A stretch of 6,264 nucleotides of DNA from Clostridia bacterium (GTDB lineage: Bacteria > Bacillota_A > Clostridia > Christensenellales > CAG-138): contig JAFPXU010000138.1 of the NCBI GenBank assembly GCA_017394605.1, forward strand, positions 1 to 6,264, in the 5' to 3' direction. A program made the translations under genes and the position numbers. Position 1 is the stretch's first letter. Every line of letters starts with the position of its first letter. The notes under the pieces were generated by a model. It worked only from the letters and a program-made list of their open reading frames with translations. It did not search any database and was not told the DNA's origin. Positions 1 to 5,406 of the stretch are shown piece after piece.

Positions 1-205
1 ACATCTGATCGGCAAGGTCCATGTCGGCGGCGGACTCGTCACGGTCATGGTCCGCGGCGACGTCGGCGCGGTGAAGAGCGCGACGGACGCAGGCGCGACG
101 GCGGCGGCGAAGGTCGGCGATCTCGTATCCGTGCATGTCATCCCGCGTCCCCACGACGAGGTGGAATTCATTCTGCCCAAGCTGGACAACTGCGACGTAA
201 ACTGA
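1..205 (+). CDS. BMC-H hexameric microcompartment shell protein, 3' end (partial)
   Basis: The 5' end lies outside the window. The visible 67 codons (first complete codon at 2, TGA at 203-205) encode the C-terminal two thirds of a single-BMC-domain (Pfam BMC, PF00936) shell protein of the PduA/PduJ/EutM type. The diagnostic stretch [19 protein letters not shown] is followed by ATDAG-like helix residues and then [10 protein letters not shown], the typical family ending. Such proteins form hexamers that tile the facets of the shell, with a central pore for substrate passage. The pore loop reads HVGGG rather than the KIGSG of Salmonella PduA, a common variant in other BMC families. Only 4 bp separate its stop from the next gene, so the two are probably translated together. 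PduA-, PduJ- and EutM-type proteins cannot be told apart reliably from this fragment, so no symbol is given. Confidence 0.93.
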   Translation, partial: HLIGKVHVGGGLVTVMVRGDVGAVKSATDAGATAAAKVGDLVSVHVIPRPHDEVEFILPKLDNCDVN

Positions 206-209
206 TCCC

Positions 210-956
210 ATGCAGGTACTGACGGAGACCGCCCTTCGGGCGATGCATCTGAACAGCGGAGACACGGTCACGGTGGAGAAGGACTCCTTTGTGACGGAGT
301 CCGCGCGCAGATACGCGGCGGAGCGGGGGATCCGGATCGCCGGGCAGGAGGACGCGCCGGCAAAAGAAGGCTGGCAGCGGATGACCCGCACGAAGATCGA
401 CAGGACGGCGGAATACCCGTACGTGGACGACCGGACGGGGCAGGGATACAGAACAAAGCCCGAGGGCATGACCCATCTCTACGGAAACCGTCTTGTCCCG
501 AAGACCGATCCGAGGATCGCGTTCAGGGGACAGATCGATTCCCTGGAGGCCGAGATCCTTCTGCTGCAGTACGAGTGCGACAAATACGGCGAGCGGGACA
601 CGCTGAGAAAGCTCGGCGAGATCCTGGAGCTTGCCCGGATGATCCTCGGTGCGGAAGTAAAGCAGGAACCCCTGCCGGATTTCCGCCTGTTCGGGATGAC
701 GGAGCAGGAGCTCAGGACCGCTTCCCAGAACGTCCGCGAGAGCATGGGCATGGATCACCCCGTGCCGGATTACCGCATGGGGGCGCTGTGCGTCAAGCTC
801 AACAGACTGAGGACGCAGGTGCGTGAGACGGAACTGTACGCGGCGCGCGCGTTTCCGGACGGCGCAAGGGAGGATATCATCCTCGCGCTGAACCGGATGA
901 GCAGCGCGGTCTACCTGCTGTTCCTCGAAGGAGTAAAGAAACATGAACGAAGATGA
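210..956 (+). CDS. eutT: EutT-type cobalamin adenosyltransferase
   Basis: This 248-residue protein is predicted to transfer the adenosyl group of ATP to reduced cobalamin, regenerating adenosylcobalamin for a B12-dependent enzyme in the microcompartment. Residues 87-120 (THLYGNRLVPKTDPRIAFRG, then IDSLEAEI), the DHPVP at 182-186, RTQVRETE at 201-208 and ALNRMSSAVY at 226-235 match EutT closely. Residues 1-46 form a small separate N-terminal domain ending TVT...VTESA...GIRI, also present at the C-terminus of the next protein. The HX11CCX2C motif that binds metal in Salmonella EutT is absent; the only cysteines are C123 and C194. The start at 210 gives the expected N-terminus, and an in-frame stop at 198-200 excludes a longer form. 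No clear Shine-Dalgarno is visible, so coupling to the shell gene ending at 205 is likely. It overlaps the next gene by 14 bp. A metal-independent enzyme, as reported for Listeria EutT, is the best reading. Confidence 0.9.
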   Translation: MQVLTETALRAMHLNSGDTVTVEKDSFVTESARRYAAERGIRIAGQEDAPAKEGWQRMTRTKIDRTAEYPYVDDRTGQGYRTKPEGMTHLYGNRLVPKTDPRIAFRGQIDSLEAEILLLQYECDKYGERDTLRKLGEILELARMILGAEVKQEPLPDFRLFGMTEQELRTASQNVRESMGMDHPVPDYRMGALCVKLNRLRTQVRETELYAARAFPDGAREDIILALNRMSSAVYLLFLEGVKKHERR

Positions 957-1833
957 GATCCGCGGCATCGTGGACGAGGTGATCCGCAGGACTGCGGAGC
1001 AGCCGAAAGGGAAGGAGATCCTTCTCGAAATGTCCGCGCGCCACGTGCACGTGACCCAGGAGGCGCTGGAGGTCCTGTTCGGAAAGGGTTCGGTTCTGGA
1101 CGTCAAAAAAGAGCTTTCCCAGCCCGGGCAGTTCCAGTCTTCCAAAAAGGTCAAGCTGATCACGAAAAAGGGCGAGATCGCCGGCGTATCCATCCTGGGT
1201 CCGGTCCGCAGGGAGATCCAGGTGGAGCTTTCCATGACGGACTGCAGGACGCTCGGGATCGACGCGCCTGTCAACCTGTCGGGCGACCTGACAGGGGCGG
1301 GCGACTGCCTCATCCTCGGAGACTGCGGGTGCGTCGAAGCCAAGGGCAGCGTGATTGTCGCGAAGGCGCACGTGCACATGAATCCCGAACAGCAGGAGCG
1401 CTACGGCGTCATGGACGGGGATCACGTGAAGGTCCGGATCGAATCAAGGCGTCCCGTTACGCTGGACGACGTGATCGTGCGGGTGAAGAACGCGTTCCTG
1501 CCCGCGGTGCACATCGATACGGACGAGGCGAACGCCTGCGGAGGAACGAACGGAGCGAGGGCATATCTGATGGGCAGAACGGATACCGTATTCAAAAAAA
1601 CGGCGCCGGGACCCGGTCCCGCGTCGCCGATCCGGACACTTCCGAGAGCGGCGGAGCCCGCGCCGAAGGCGACGTGTCTCACCTTCTCCGGGAAGCTGTT
1701 CAACGAGGAAGCGGCGCGCGAGACGGTGAGGCGCAACACGAGCGGCACCGTCACGCTCAGGGAAGGGACCCTGGTGACCGCCGCCGCGAAGGACATCCTG
1801 AACGCTGCAAGGATCAGGATCCAATTTATCTGA
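943..1833 (+). CDS. pduL: PduL-type phosphate acyltransferase with C-terminal extension
   Basis: PduL converts acyl-CoA and phosphate to acyl-phosphate and CoA, recycling CoA inside the microcompartment. Two HVH motifs (residues 34-36 in SARHVHV and 143-145 in KAHVHMNP), plus H190 in AVHIDTDEANA, match the two-zinc active site; GPVRREIQVE (86-95) carries conserved Arg and Glu. Residues 1-20 form an amphipathic helix (I6, I9, V10, V13, I14) typical of the encapsulation peptide that carries PduL into the lumen. At 296 residues it is about 80 longer than usual: after a Pro/Ala-rich linker (about 217-242) comes an extra domain (about 243-296) with GTVTLREG...LVTAAAKD...IRI, resembling the EutT N-terminus. 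AAGGAG at 928-933 lies 9 nt before the ATG, inside the end of eutT, supporting this start and translational coupling. The product could be acetyl- or propionyl-phosphate, depending on the aldehyde made upstream. Confidence 0.94.
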   Translation: MNEDEIRGIVDEVIRRTAEQPKGKEILLEMSARHVHVTQEALEVLFGKGSVLDVKKELSQPGQFQSSKKVKLITKKGEIAGVSILGPVRREIQVELSMTDCRTLGIDAPVNLSGDLTGAGDCLILGDCGCVEAKGSVIVAKAHVHMNPEQQERYGVMDGDHVKVRIESRRPVTLDDVIVRVKNAFLPAVHIDTDEANACGGTNGARAYLMGRTDTVFKKTAPGPGPASPIRTLPRAAEPAPKATCLTFSGKLFNEEAARETVRRNTSGTVTLREGTLVTAAAKDILNAARIRIQFI

Positions 1834-1844
1834 AGGAGCTGCAT

Positions 1845-2144
1845 ATGGAAATTGCAACCGTAATCGGCCATGTATGGGCCACCAAGAAAGAAGCCACCCT
1901 GGAGGGCAGCAAGCTGATGATCGTGCGTCCCTACGCGGGCGACCCGTATGTGGCCGCCGACGTCGTCGGCGCCGGGATCGGCGAGGAAGTGCTGGTCGTT
2001 TCCGGCAGTACGGCCCGCCGCGCGCTGGGATCCGACAACTGCGCGATCGACAACGCGATCGTGGGGATCATCGACACGGTCGAGGTCGACCGCGAGCTGG
2101 AGGCAAAGAAAAGGGCCGCCGAGAAGGCGAAACCGAAGAAATAA
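1845..2144 (+). CDS. eutN: EutN/PduN/CcmL-family pentameric vertex protein (BMC-P)
   Basis: This 99-residue protein belongs to the EutN/CcmL family (PF03319), whose pentamers cap the vertices of the icosahedral shell. The N-terminus ATVIGHVWATKK, the LMIVRP strand (24-29), the VGAGIGEEVLVVSGSTAR segment (41-58) and NAIVGIIDTVEV (70-81) are the family's conserved features. The C-terminus is a charged Lys/Ala-rich tail (about 85-99) that is longer and more basic than in Salmonella PduN. The start at 1845 is preceded by AAGGAG at 1833-1838, right after the pduL stop; the frame continues upstream without a stop but overlaps pduL there, so ATG 1845 is preferred. EutN and PduN cannot be separated from sequence alone; eutN is used because the order shell-eutT-pduL-eutN matches ethanolamine loci. 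Confidence 0.93.
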   Translation: MEIATVIGHVWATKKEATLEGSKLMIVRPYAGDPYVAADVVGAGIGEEVLVVSGSTARRALGSDNCAIDNAIVGIIDTVEVDRELEAKKRAAEKAKPKK

Positions 2145-2183
2145 CCGTCCTCACCGTAAGGGACAGGGAAAGAGCGAATCAAG

Positions 2184-3524
2184 ATGGACGAAAGCTGTCT
2201 TTACAAAATCCGGAAGGCAGGCGTGATCGGCTGCGGCGGCGCCGGGTTCCCGACGCACGTCAAGCTGAACTGTCATCCGAAATATCTGATCGTCAACGGA
2301 ATGGAGTGCGAGCCGCTTCTGGCGACGGGGCGCTACGTGATGCGCCACTACGCGTACGAGCTGGTCGACGCGCTCTATAAGATCGGAAGCGAGATCGGGG
2401 CGGAGGAATGCGTCATCGCCCTGAAGGAGACCTACGAACCGGAGATCGAAGCGCTGACGGAAGCGATCGGAGCGTCCGGGCACGACATCGGGATCAAAAC
2501 GGTCGAAAGTTTCTATCCGGCGGGAGACGAGCAGGTCGTGGTGTACGAGACCACCGGCAATGTCGTTCCCTATCTGGACATCCCGATCAGCGCGGGGAGC
2601 GTCGTGATCAATCTTTCGACGCTGCTCGCATGCTACAACGCGTTTCAGGACGAACCGTTCACGCACAGGCTTCTGACCGTCGCGGGCGCCGTGAAGGAGC
2701 CCTGCGTCGTCTACGCGCCGGTCGGCACGAGCTTCTGCGACTGCATCTCGCTGGCGGGCGGTCCGGACCGGGATATGTCCGAACTGACGATCGTGTCGGG
2801 CGGCCCGATGATGGGCGCGCTCCCGGGGGACGACCCCAAACAGATGTTCGTCGACAAGACGACGGGCGGGATCCTGCTTCTGCCGAAGGAAACGTACAAA
2901 AACGAACCGCTGGATCTTTCAAAGATCCGCAAGTCCGCCCGGACTTCCTGCATCCAGTGCACGAACTGCACCGAGATGTGTCCGCGGCACATGCTGGGCC
3001 ATCCGCTTGAGCCGCATAAGATCATGCGGGTGCTGGCCTATCATGAACTGACCGAGGTCATGGACGATCCCGTGATCCGGTCGGCCGCGCTGTGTTCGGA
3101 ATGCGGCGTCTGCGAGGTGTACGCCTGCCCGATGATGCTTCGCCCGAGAAGCGTGAACGCGCTGATCAAGAAGGAGCTGGCGAAGGCGGGCTACCGGCAT
3201 CCGAAGGCGCAGGAGCCGACCGTTCCGCATCCGATGCGGGAGGACCGCAAGGTCCCGACACGCCGTCTCGTTGCGCGCGCGGGCGTGAGCGCCTTCCATG
3301 GGAATCTGATCGACACGCTGAAGATCGCGGAGCCTTCTGCCGTGCATGTGCTTGCCAAACAGGGCATCGGCGCGCCGACGGAGCTCCGTGTCAAGGCGGG
3401 GGATATCGTTTCCGCGGGACAGCTGATCGCCGCGTGTCCGGAAGGCAAGGTGGGCTCGGACGTGCACGCGCCGTTCGGCGGCAAAGTGACGGAAGCGGGC
3501 CAGTATATCGTCATCGAGAGGTAA
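2184..3524 (+). CDS. pduS: PduS-like cobalamin reductase (RnfC-like flavin/iron-sulfur protein)
   Basis: PduS passes electrons from NADH through FMN and Fe-S clusters to corrinoid, giving the reduced cobalamin needed by the adenosyltransferase. The 446-residue protein starts with an RnfC/Nqo1-like nucleotide- and flavin-binding region: GVIGCGGAGFPTHVK at 13-27 and IVNGMECEP at 36-44, then an SLBB-like middle segment (about 160-235). Two 4Fe-4S motifs follow: C256, C259, C262, C266 (CIQCTNCTEMCP) and C304, C307, C310, C315 (CSECGVCEVYACP). The C-terminal 50 or so residues (VKAGDIVSAGQLI ... HAPFGGKV) form a biotinyl/lipoyl-like sandwich domain. Length and domain order agree with PduS from enteric bacteria, and all eight cluster cysteines are present. 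The ATG at 2184 follows a purine-rich GGGAAAGAG. With eutT it makes a complete cofactor-repair pair, which argues for a B12-dependent signature enzyme. Confidence 0.93.
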   Translation: MDESCLYKIRKAGVIGCGGAGFPTHVKLNCHPKYLIVNGMECEPLLATGRYVMRHYAYELVDALYKIGSEIGAEECVIALKETYEPEIEALTEAIGASGHDIGIKTVESFYPAGDEQVVVYETTGNVVPYLDIPISAGSVVINLSTLLACYNAFQDEPFTHRLLTVAGAVKEPCVVYAPVGTSFCDCISLAGGPDRDMSELTIVSGGPMMGALPGDDPKQMFVDKTTGGILLLPKETYKNEPLDLSKIRKSARTSCIQCTNCTEMCPRHMLGHPLEPHKIMRVLAYHELTEVMDDPVIRSAALCSECGVCEVYACPMMLRPRSVNALIKKELAKAGYRHPKAQEPTVPHPMREDRKVPTRRLVARAGVSAFHGNLIDTLKIAEPSAVHVLAKQGIGAPTELRVKAGDIVSAGQLIAACPEGKVGSDVHAPFGGKVTEAGQYIVIER

Positions 3525-3530
3525 GAGACC

Positions 3531-4076
3531 ATGATCACGATCGGGTATATCGAATTGAACAGCATCGCCAAGGGCGTGGAAGCGGCGGATACCGTCCTGA
3601 AGGCGGCGGACACCGAGCTTCTTCTCGCGAAGCCCTGCTGTCCCGGAAAGTTTCAGATCCTGTTCAGCGGCGAGGTCGCCGCGGTGAAGTCGTCCCTGGA
3701 CGCGGCCTGCCTGAAGGCGGAGCCGTTCGTGGTGGACAGCACCGTGATCCCGCGCGTGCATGAGCAGGTGCCGAAGGCGATCGCGCAGGCGACGGCGCCG
3801 GACTGCCTCCGGGCGGTCGGCGTGATGGAGTTCTTCTCCATGACGGCGGCGATCTACGGCGCGGACGCGGCGGCAAAGGCGGCGGAAGTCACCCTGCTCG
3901 ACGTGCACCTCGGAACGGGCATCGGCGGAAAATCCTTCGTCGTGATGACGGGCGAGGTCGCGGCGGTCCGCGAGGCGGTCGCGGCGGGCACCAAGTCCGC
4001 GCGGAAGGAAGGTCTCCTCATCCAGGAGGTCGTCATCCCGAACCCGAGGCCGGAGATCATCGACGCGCTGCTGTAG
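3531..4076 (+). CDS. pduT: PduT-like tandem-domain shell protein (BMC-T)
   Basis: The 181 residues contain two BMC domains in tandem (about 1-90 and 93-181), each ending near VIP, forming a trimer that looks like a hexamer. The opening IGYIELNSIAKGVEAAD and CCPGKFQILFSGEVAAV (36-52) are close to PduT, as is the second domain start RAVGVMEFFSM (94-104) with GIGGK at 130-134. In characterised PduT, a cysteine in the second domain (C108 in Citrobacter) points into the pore and holds a 4Fe-4S cluster. Here the aligned position is A107 (SMTAAIYG), and the Cys after GIGGK is S135. C36 and C37 remain in domain 1. The protein therefore looks like PduT but may lack the cluster. GAGAGG at 3516-3521 lies 9 nt before the ATG; the gap to pduS is 6 bp. 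Confidence 0.92.
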   Translation: MITIGYIELNSIAKGVEAADTVLKAADTELLLAKPCCPGKFQILFSGEVAAVKSSLDAACLKAEPFVVDSTVIPRVHEQVPKAIAQATAPDCLRAVGVMEFFSMTAAIYGADAAAKAAEVTLLDVHLGTGIGGKSFVVMTGEVAAVREAVAAGTKSARKEGLLIQEVVIPNPRPEIIDALL

Positions 4077-4094
4077 GAAAGAGGATCCTGAAAA

Positions 4095-4448
4095 ATGGTG
4101 GAATTTGAAGAAAAACAGAGAATCATACAGGAATTCGTTCCGGGCAAACAGGTCACGATGGCGCACCTGATTGCCAACCCTGACGTCTCGCTGTACAAGA
4201 AGATCGGCGTGATGGACGACAAGGAAGGCGCTCTCGGCATCATGACGCTGACCCCAAGCGAGACCGCGATCATTGGGGCGGATGTCGCGATCAAGGCTGC
4301 AAACGTCGAGCTCGTGTTCGTGGACCGCTTTTCCGGTTCCCTTGTCATCCGCGGACTGGTCGCGGACGTGGAGGCGTCTTTGAGAGAGGTCAACCGCGTT
4401 CTCGCGAATACGATCGGCGCGACGCCTGCGGAGATCACGCGCTCATGA
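4095..4448 (+). CDS. pduU: PduU/EutS-like circularly permuted BMC shell protein
   Basis: This 117-residue protein matches the permuted single-BMC-domain family, in which the secondary-structure order is shifted and an N-terminal strand forms a small beta-barrel over the hexamer pore. The segment IIQEFVPGKQVTMAHLIANP (10-29) is the signature of PduU and EutS. LGIMTLTPSETAIIGADVA (47-65) and FVDRFSGSLVIRGLVADVEA (75-94) are the core BMC elements, and the ending EITRS matches the PduU terminus. Length agrees with Salmonella PduU (116). GGAAAGAGGA at 4076-4085, starting in the pduT stop codon, is a good ribosome binding site about 9 nt before the ATG. Its stop overlaps the start of the next gene (ATGA), a sign of translational coupling. 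PduU and EutS are homologous; pduU is preferred because pduS and pduT precede it. Confidence 0.93.
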   Translation: MVEFEEKQRIIQEFVPGKQVTMAHLIANPDVSLYKKIGVMDDKEGALGIMTLTPSETAIIGADVAIKAANVELVFVDRFSGSLVIRGLVADVEASLREVNRVLANTIGATPAEITRS

Positions 4449-4900
4449 AGCATATCATCGTTGTGGGACGGACCGCGTGCGGCAAGACGACCCTGCTGCA
4501 GCGGCTTATGGAACAGCCTATCGAGTACAAAAAGACCTACGCGATCGAGATCTTCGGCGACGCGATCGATACGCCCGGTGAGTACATGGATCACAAGAAA
4601 CTGTTTCACTCGCTGATGGTGACCTGCTCGAACGCGGAAGCGCTTGTTTTGCTGCACGACTGCACGGACGGTGTATCCACCTTCTTTCCGGGAATGGCGA
4701 CCGCTTTTCAGATCCCCGTGATCGGCGTGGTTTCCAAGACCGATCTGGGAACCGAACAGGATATCCGCTACGGGAAACAAATTCTTGAACTGGCCGGCGC
4801 AGACCGCATCTTCTGTGTCAGTTCCTATACGGATGAGGGCGTGGCGGAGCTAAGGGAGTATCTCAGTTCTGATATGTCGGATATCCAAAAAAAGTGTTGA
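4445..4900 (+). CDS. pduV: PduV/EutP-like P-loop GTPase-like protein
   Basis: This 151-residue Ras-like P-loop protein belongs to the PduV/EutP family (PF10662). The Walker A motif is GRTACGKTT (8-16, with K14), the G3-like motif is DTPGEY (42-47) and the G4-like motif is SKTD (97-100), with Ser in place of the usual Asn of NKxD. A G5-like VSSYTDEGV follows at 125-133. PduV in enteric bacteria associates with the outer shell and has been linked to microcompartment positioning; EutP homologues have been described as acetate kinases, so a kinase role is also possible. The ATG overlaps the pduU stop by 4 bp. The last codons (DIQKKC) are followed by a sharp fall in GC, which together with a terminator-like hairpin about 60 bp on marks it as the last gene of the operon. 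Confidence 0.92.
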   Translation: MKHIIVVGRTACGKTTLLQRLMEQPIEYKKTYAIEIFGDAIDTPGEYMDHKKLFHSLMVTCSNAEALVLLHDCTDGVSTFFPGMATAFQIPVIGVVSKTDLGTEQDIRYGKQILELAGADRIFCVSSYTDEGVAELREYLSSDMSDIQKKC

Positions 4901-4958
4901 ATCGTATTCATGCGTTTCAGCAGATCTGTCCATTTATTGTTTAGTGCTTATCAAGATA

Positions 4959-5010
4959 AATGCCTGCATGCGGAAAAATCAGATCCGGCAATGCATGCAT
5001 TCTTTATTTG
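4959..5010 (+). terminator. Candidate rho-independent terminator of the BMC operon
   Basis: An imperfect stem pairs AATGC (4959-4963) with GCATT (4997-5001) and TGCAT (4965-4969) with ATGCA (4991-4995), separated by one C/T mismatch. It extends across single-base bulges through GC (4970-4971) with GC (4988-4989) and GG (4972-4973) with CC (4985-4986), leaving an A-rich loop of about 11 nt. The 3' side is followed by CTTTATTTG, a broken T-run. It sits 59 bp after the pduV stop, where an operon terminator is expected. The T-run is not clean and the 3' arm contains its own 12-bp palindrome, so confidence is moderate. Confidence 0.5.
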
Positions 5011-5132
5011 AGAAAAATGATCTATTATAAAATGTGCTCTCAGCCTTGTAGAAAAACACCTTTGTTCAGGATCTTTGGGAAAGGTATCAAAAGAAAAACA
5101 CGTACGCCAAAAACTATTCATGGGAGGAAATC

Positions 5133-5279
5133 ATGATGTCAGCTAGAGAAGTTTGCTTAGAAACAGGCCTTCCAGTTGAGAAACCTTCCACACAGGTGAA
5201 GTTAAACCAGCAAAGGGAAGCGGGAGACGAAGACATGGAGCGTTGCCACAAAAAGAAAAAGCGAGAACGCGAACGATAA
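5133..5279 (+). CDS. Small hypothetical protein with polybasic C-terminus, or gene remnant
   Basis: I do not recognise this 48-codon frame (start MMSAREVCLETG, stop TAA at 5277-5279). Two consecutive ATGs (5133 and 5136) follow GGGAGGAAA at 5122-5130, an excellent ribosome binding site; the second ATG has the better spacing. The protein is hydrophilic, has two cysteines (C8 and C38) and ends in a cluster of lysine, arginine and glutamate (HKKKKRERER). No signal peptide or membrane segment is seen. The same frame is open upstream without a start from 5052, giving protein-like sequence such as DLWERYQKKNTYAKNYSWEE, in which the apparent ribosome binding site would encode WEEI. It may therefore be the 3' end of a decayed gene rather than a functional small gene. 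Codon use (TTA, AGA, AGG) is unlike the BMC genes. Confidence 0.35.
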   Translation: MMSAREVCLETGLPVEKPSTQVKLNQQREAGDEDMERCHKKKKRERER

Positions 5280-5328
5280 TTCCATTGCCCTTTCATGCTG
5301 GAGATGAAAACTGATAGAGGTAATATCT

Positions 5329-5406
5329 ATGTGCTTTGGGCCACGTGATGGATTGTTTTTTCATGAAAATATTATTGAAACTGGAGGATACGTTCTTGAA
5401 AGCTGA
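5329..5406 (+). CDS. Possible 25-residue upstream peptide overlapping the phosphatase start
   Basis: A short frame starting MCFGPRDGLFFHENIIE at ATG 5329 follows GATAGAGG (5313-5320), an acceptable ribosome binding site 8 nt away. It ends with TGA at 5404-5406, so it covers the binding site (5383-5388) and the TTG start (5396) of the downstream phosphatase in another frame. Ribosomes finishing it would stop 11 nt past that start, an arrangement compatible with translational coupling or a leader peptide. No similarity is recognised, and a frame this short can arise by chance. Confidence 0.25.
   Translation: MCFGPRDGLFFHENIIETGGYVLES
5383..5388 (+). promoter_or_regulatory. Ribosome binding site that decides the TTG start at 5396
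   Basis: GGAGGA is a near-perfect Shine-Dalgarno sequence with a 7-nt spacer to TTG at 5396. The in-frame ATGs at 5348 and 5363 have no comparable upstream site, so this element favours the TTG as the true start of the phosphatase. Confidence 0.7.

Larger units (their letters stand above)
4901..5395. other. AT-rich spacer between BMC operon and phosphatase gene
   Basis: This 495-bp stretch is visibly richer in A and T than the flanking genes and holds no family I recognise. It contains a probable terminator (4959-5010), a small frame with a strong ribosome binding site (5133-5279), a 25-codon frame (5329-5406) and the binding site for the downstream gene. A second short hairpin, ACCTTT at 5058-5063 with AAAGGT at 5080-5085 and a 16-nt loop, would be followed by GTTTTTC if read on the minus strand, but no minus-strand gene is seen. 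Promoter matches are weak: TATAAA at 5026-5031 has only TTTATT at 5003-5008 at 17-nt spacing. Several stop-free but unstarted frames suggest that part of it may be decayed coding sequence. Confidence 0.6.

Noticed and set aside
168..1379. A 403-codon open frame on the minus strand
   Set aside because: It lies opposite eutT and pduL, which have clear family matches. Long antisense frames are expected where third codon positions are nearly all G or C. Its translation is rich in Arg, His and Pro and shows no known motif.
2919..4166. A 415-codon open frame on the minus strand
   Set aside because: It is antisense to pduS, pduT and the start of pduU, all strongly supported. The Arg/His-rich low-complexity composition is typical of GC-bias shadows.
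3854..4780. A 308-codon open frame on the minus strand
   Set aside because: It crosses three well-supported genes (pduT, pduU, pduV) in antisense, with no recognisable domain and no plausible binding site.
4990..5001. Perfect 12-bp palindrome AATGCATGCATT as a possible operator
   Set aside because: It forms most of the 3' arm of the terminator-like hairpin, lies downstream of the operon and has no second copy in the window, so an operator role is not supported.
4910..5011. A 33-codon frame on the plus strand beginning MRFSRSVHLLF
   Set aside because: It has no Shine-Dalgarno sequence, overlaps the probable terminator and resembles no family. It is most likely chance.
5003..5031. Possible promoter (TTTATT and TATAAA, 17-nt spacing)
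   Set aside because: The -35 match is poor, the -10 is only approximate, and AT-rich DNA gives such matches by chance.
5291..5309. Hairpin TTTCAT / ATGAAA with a 7-nt loop as a terminator of the small frame
   Set aside because: The stem is only 6 AT-rich base pairs and no T-run follows it.
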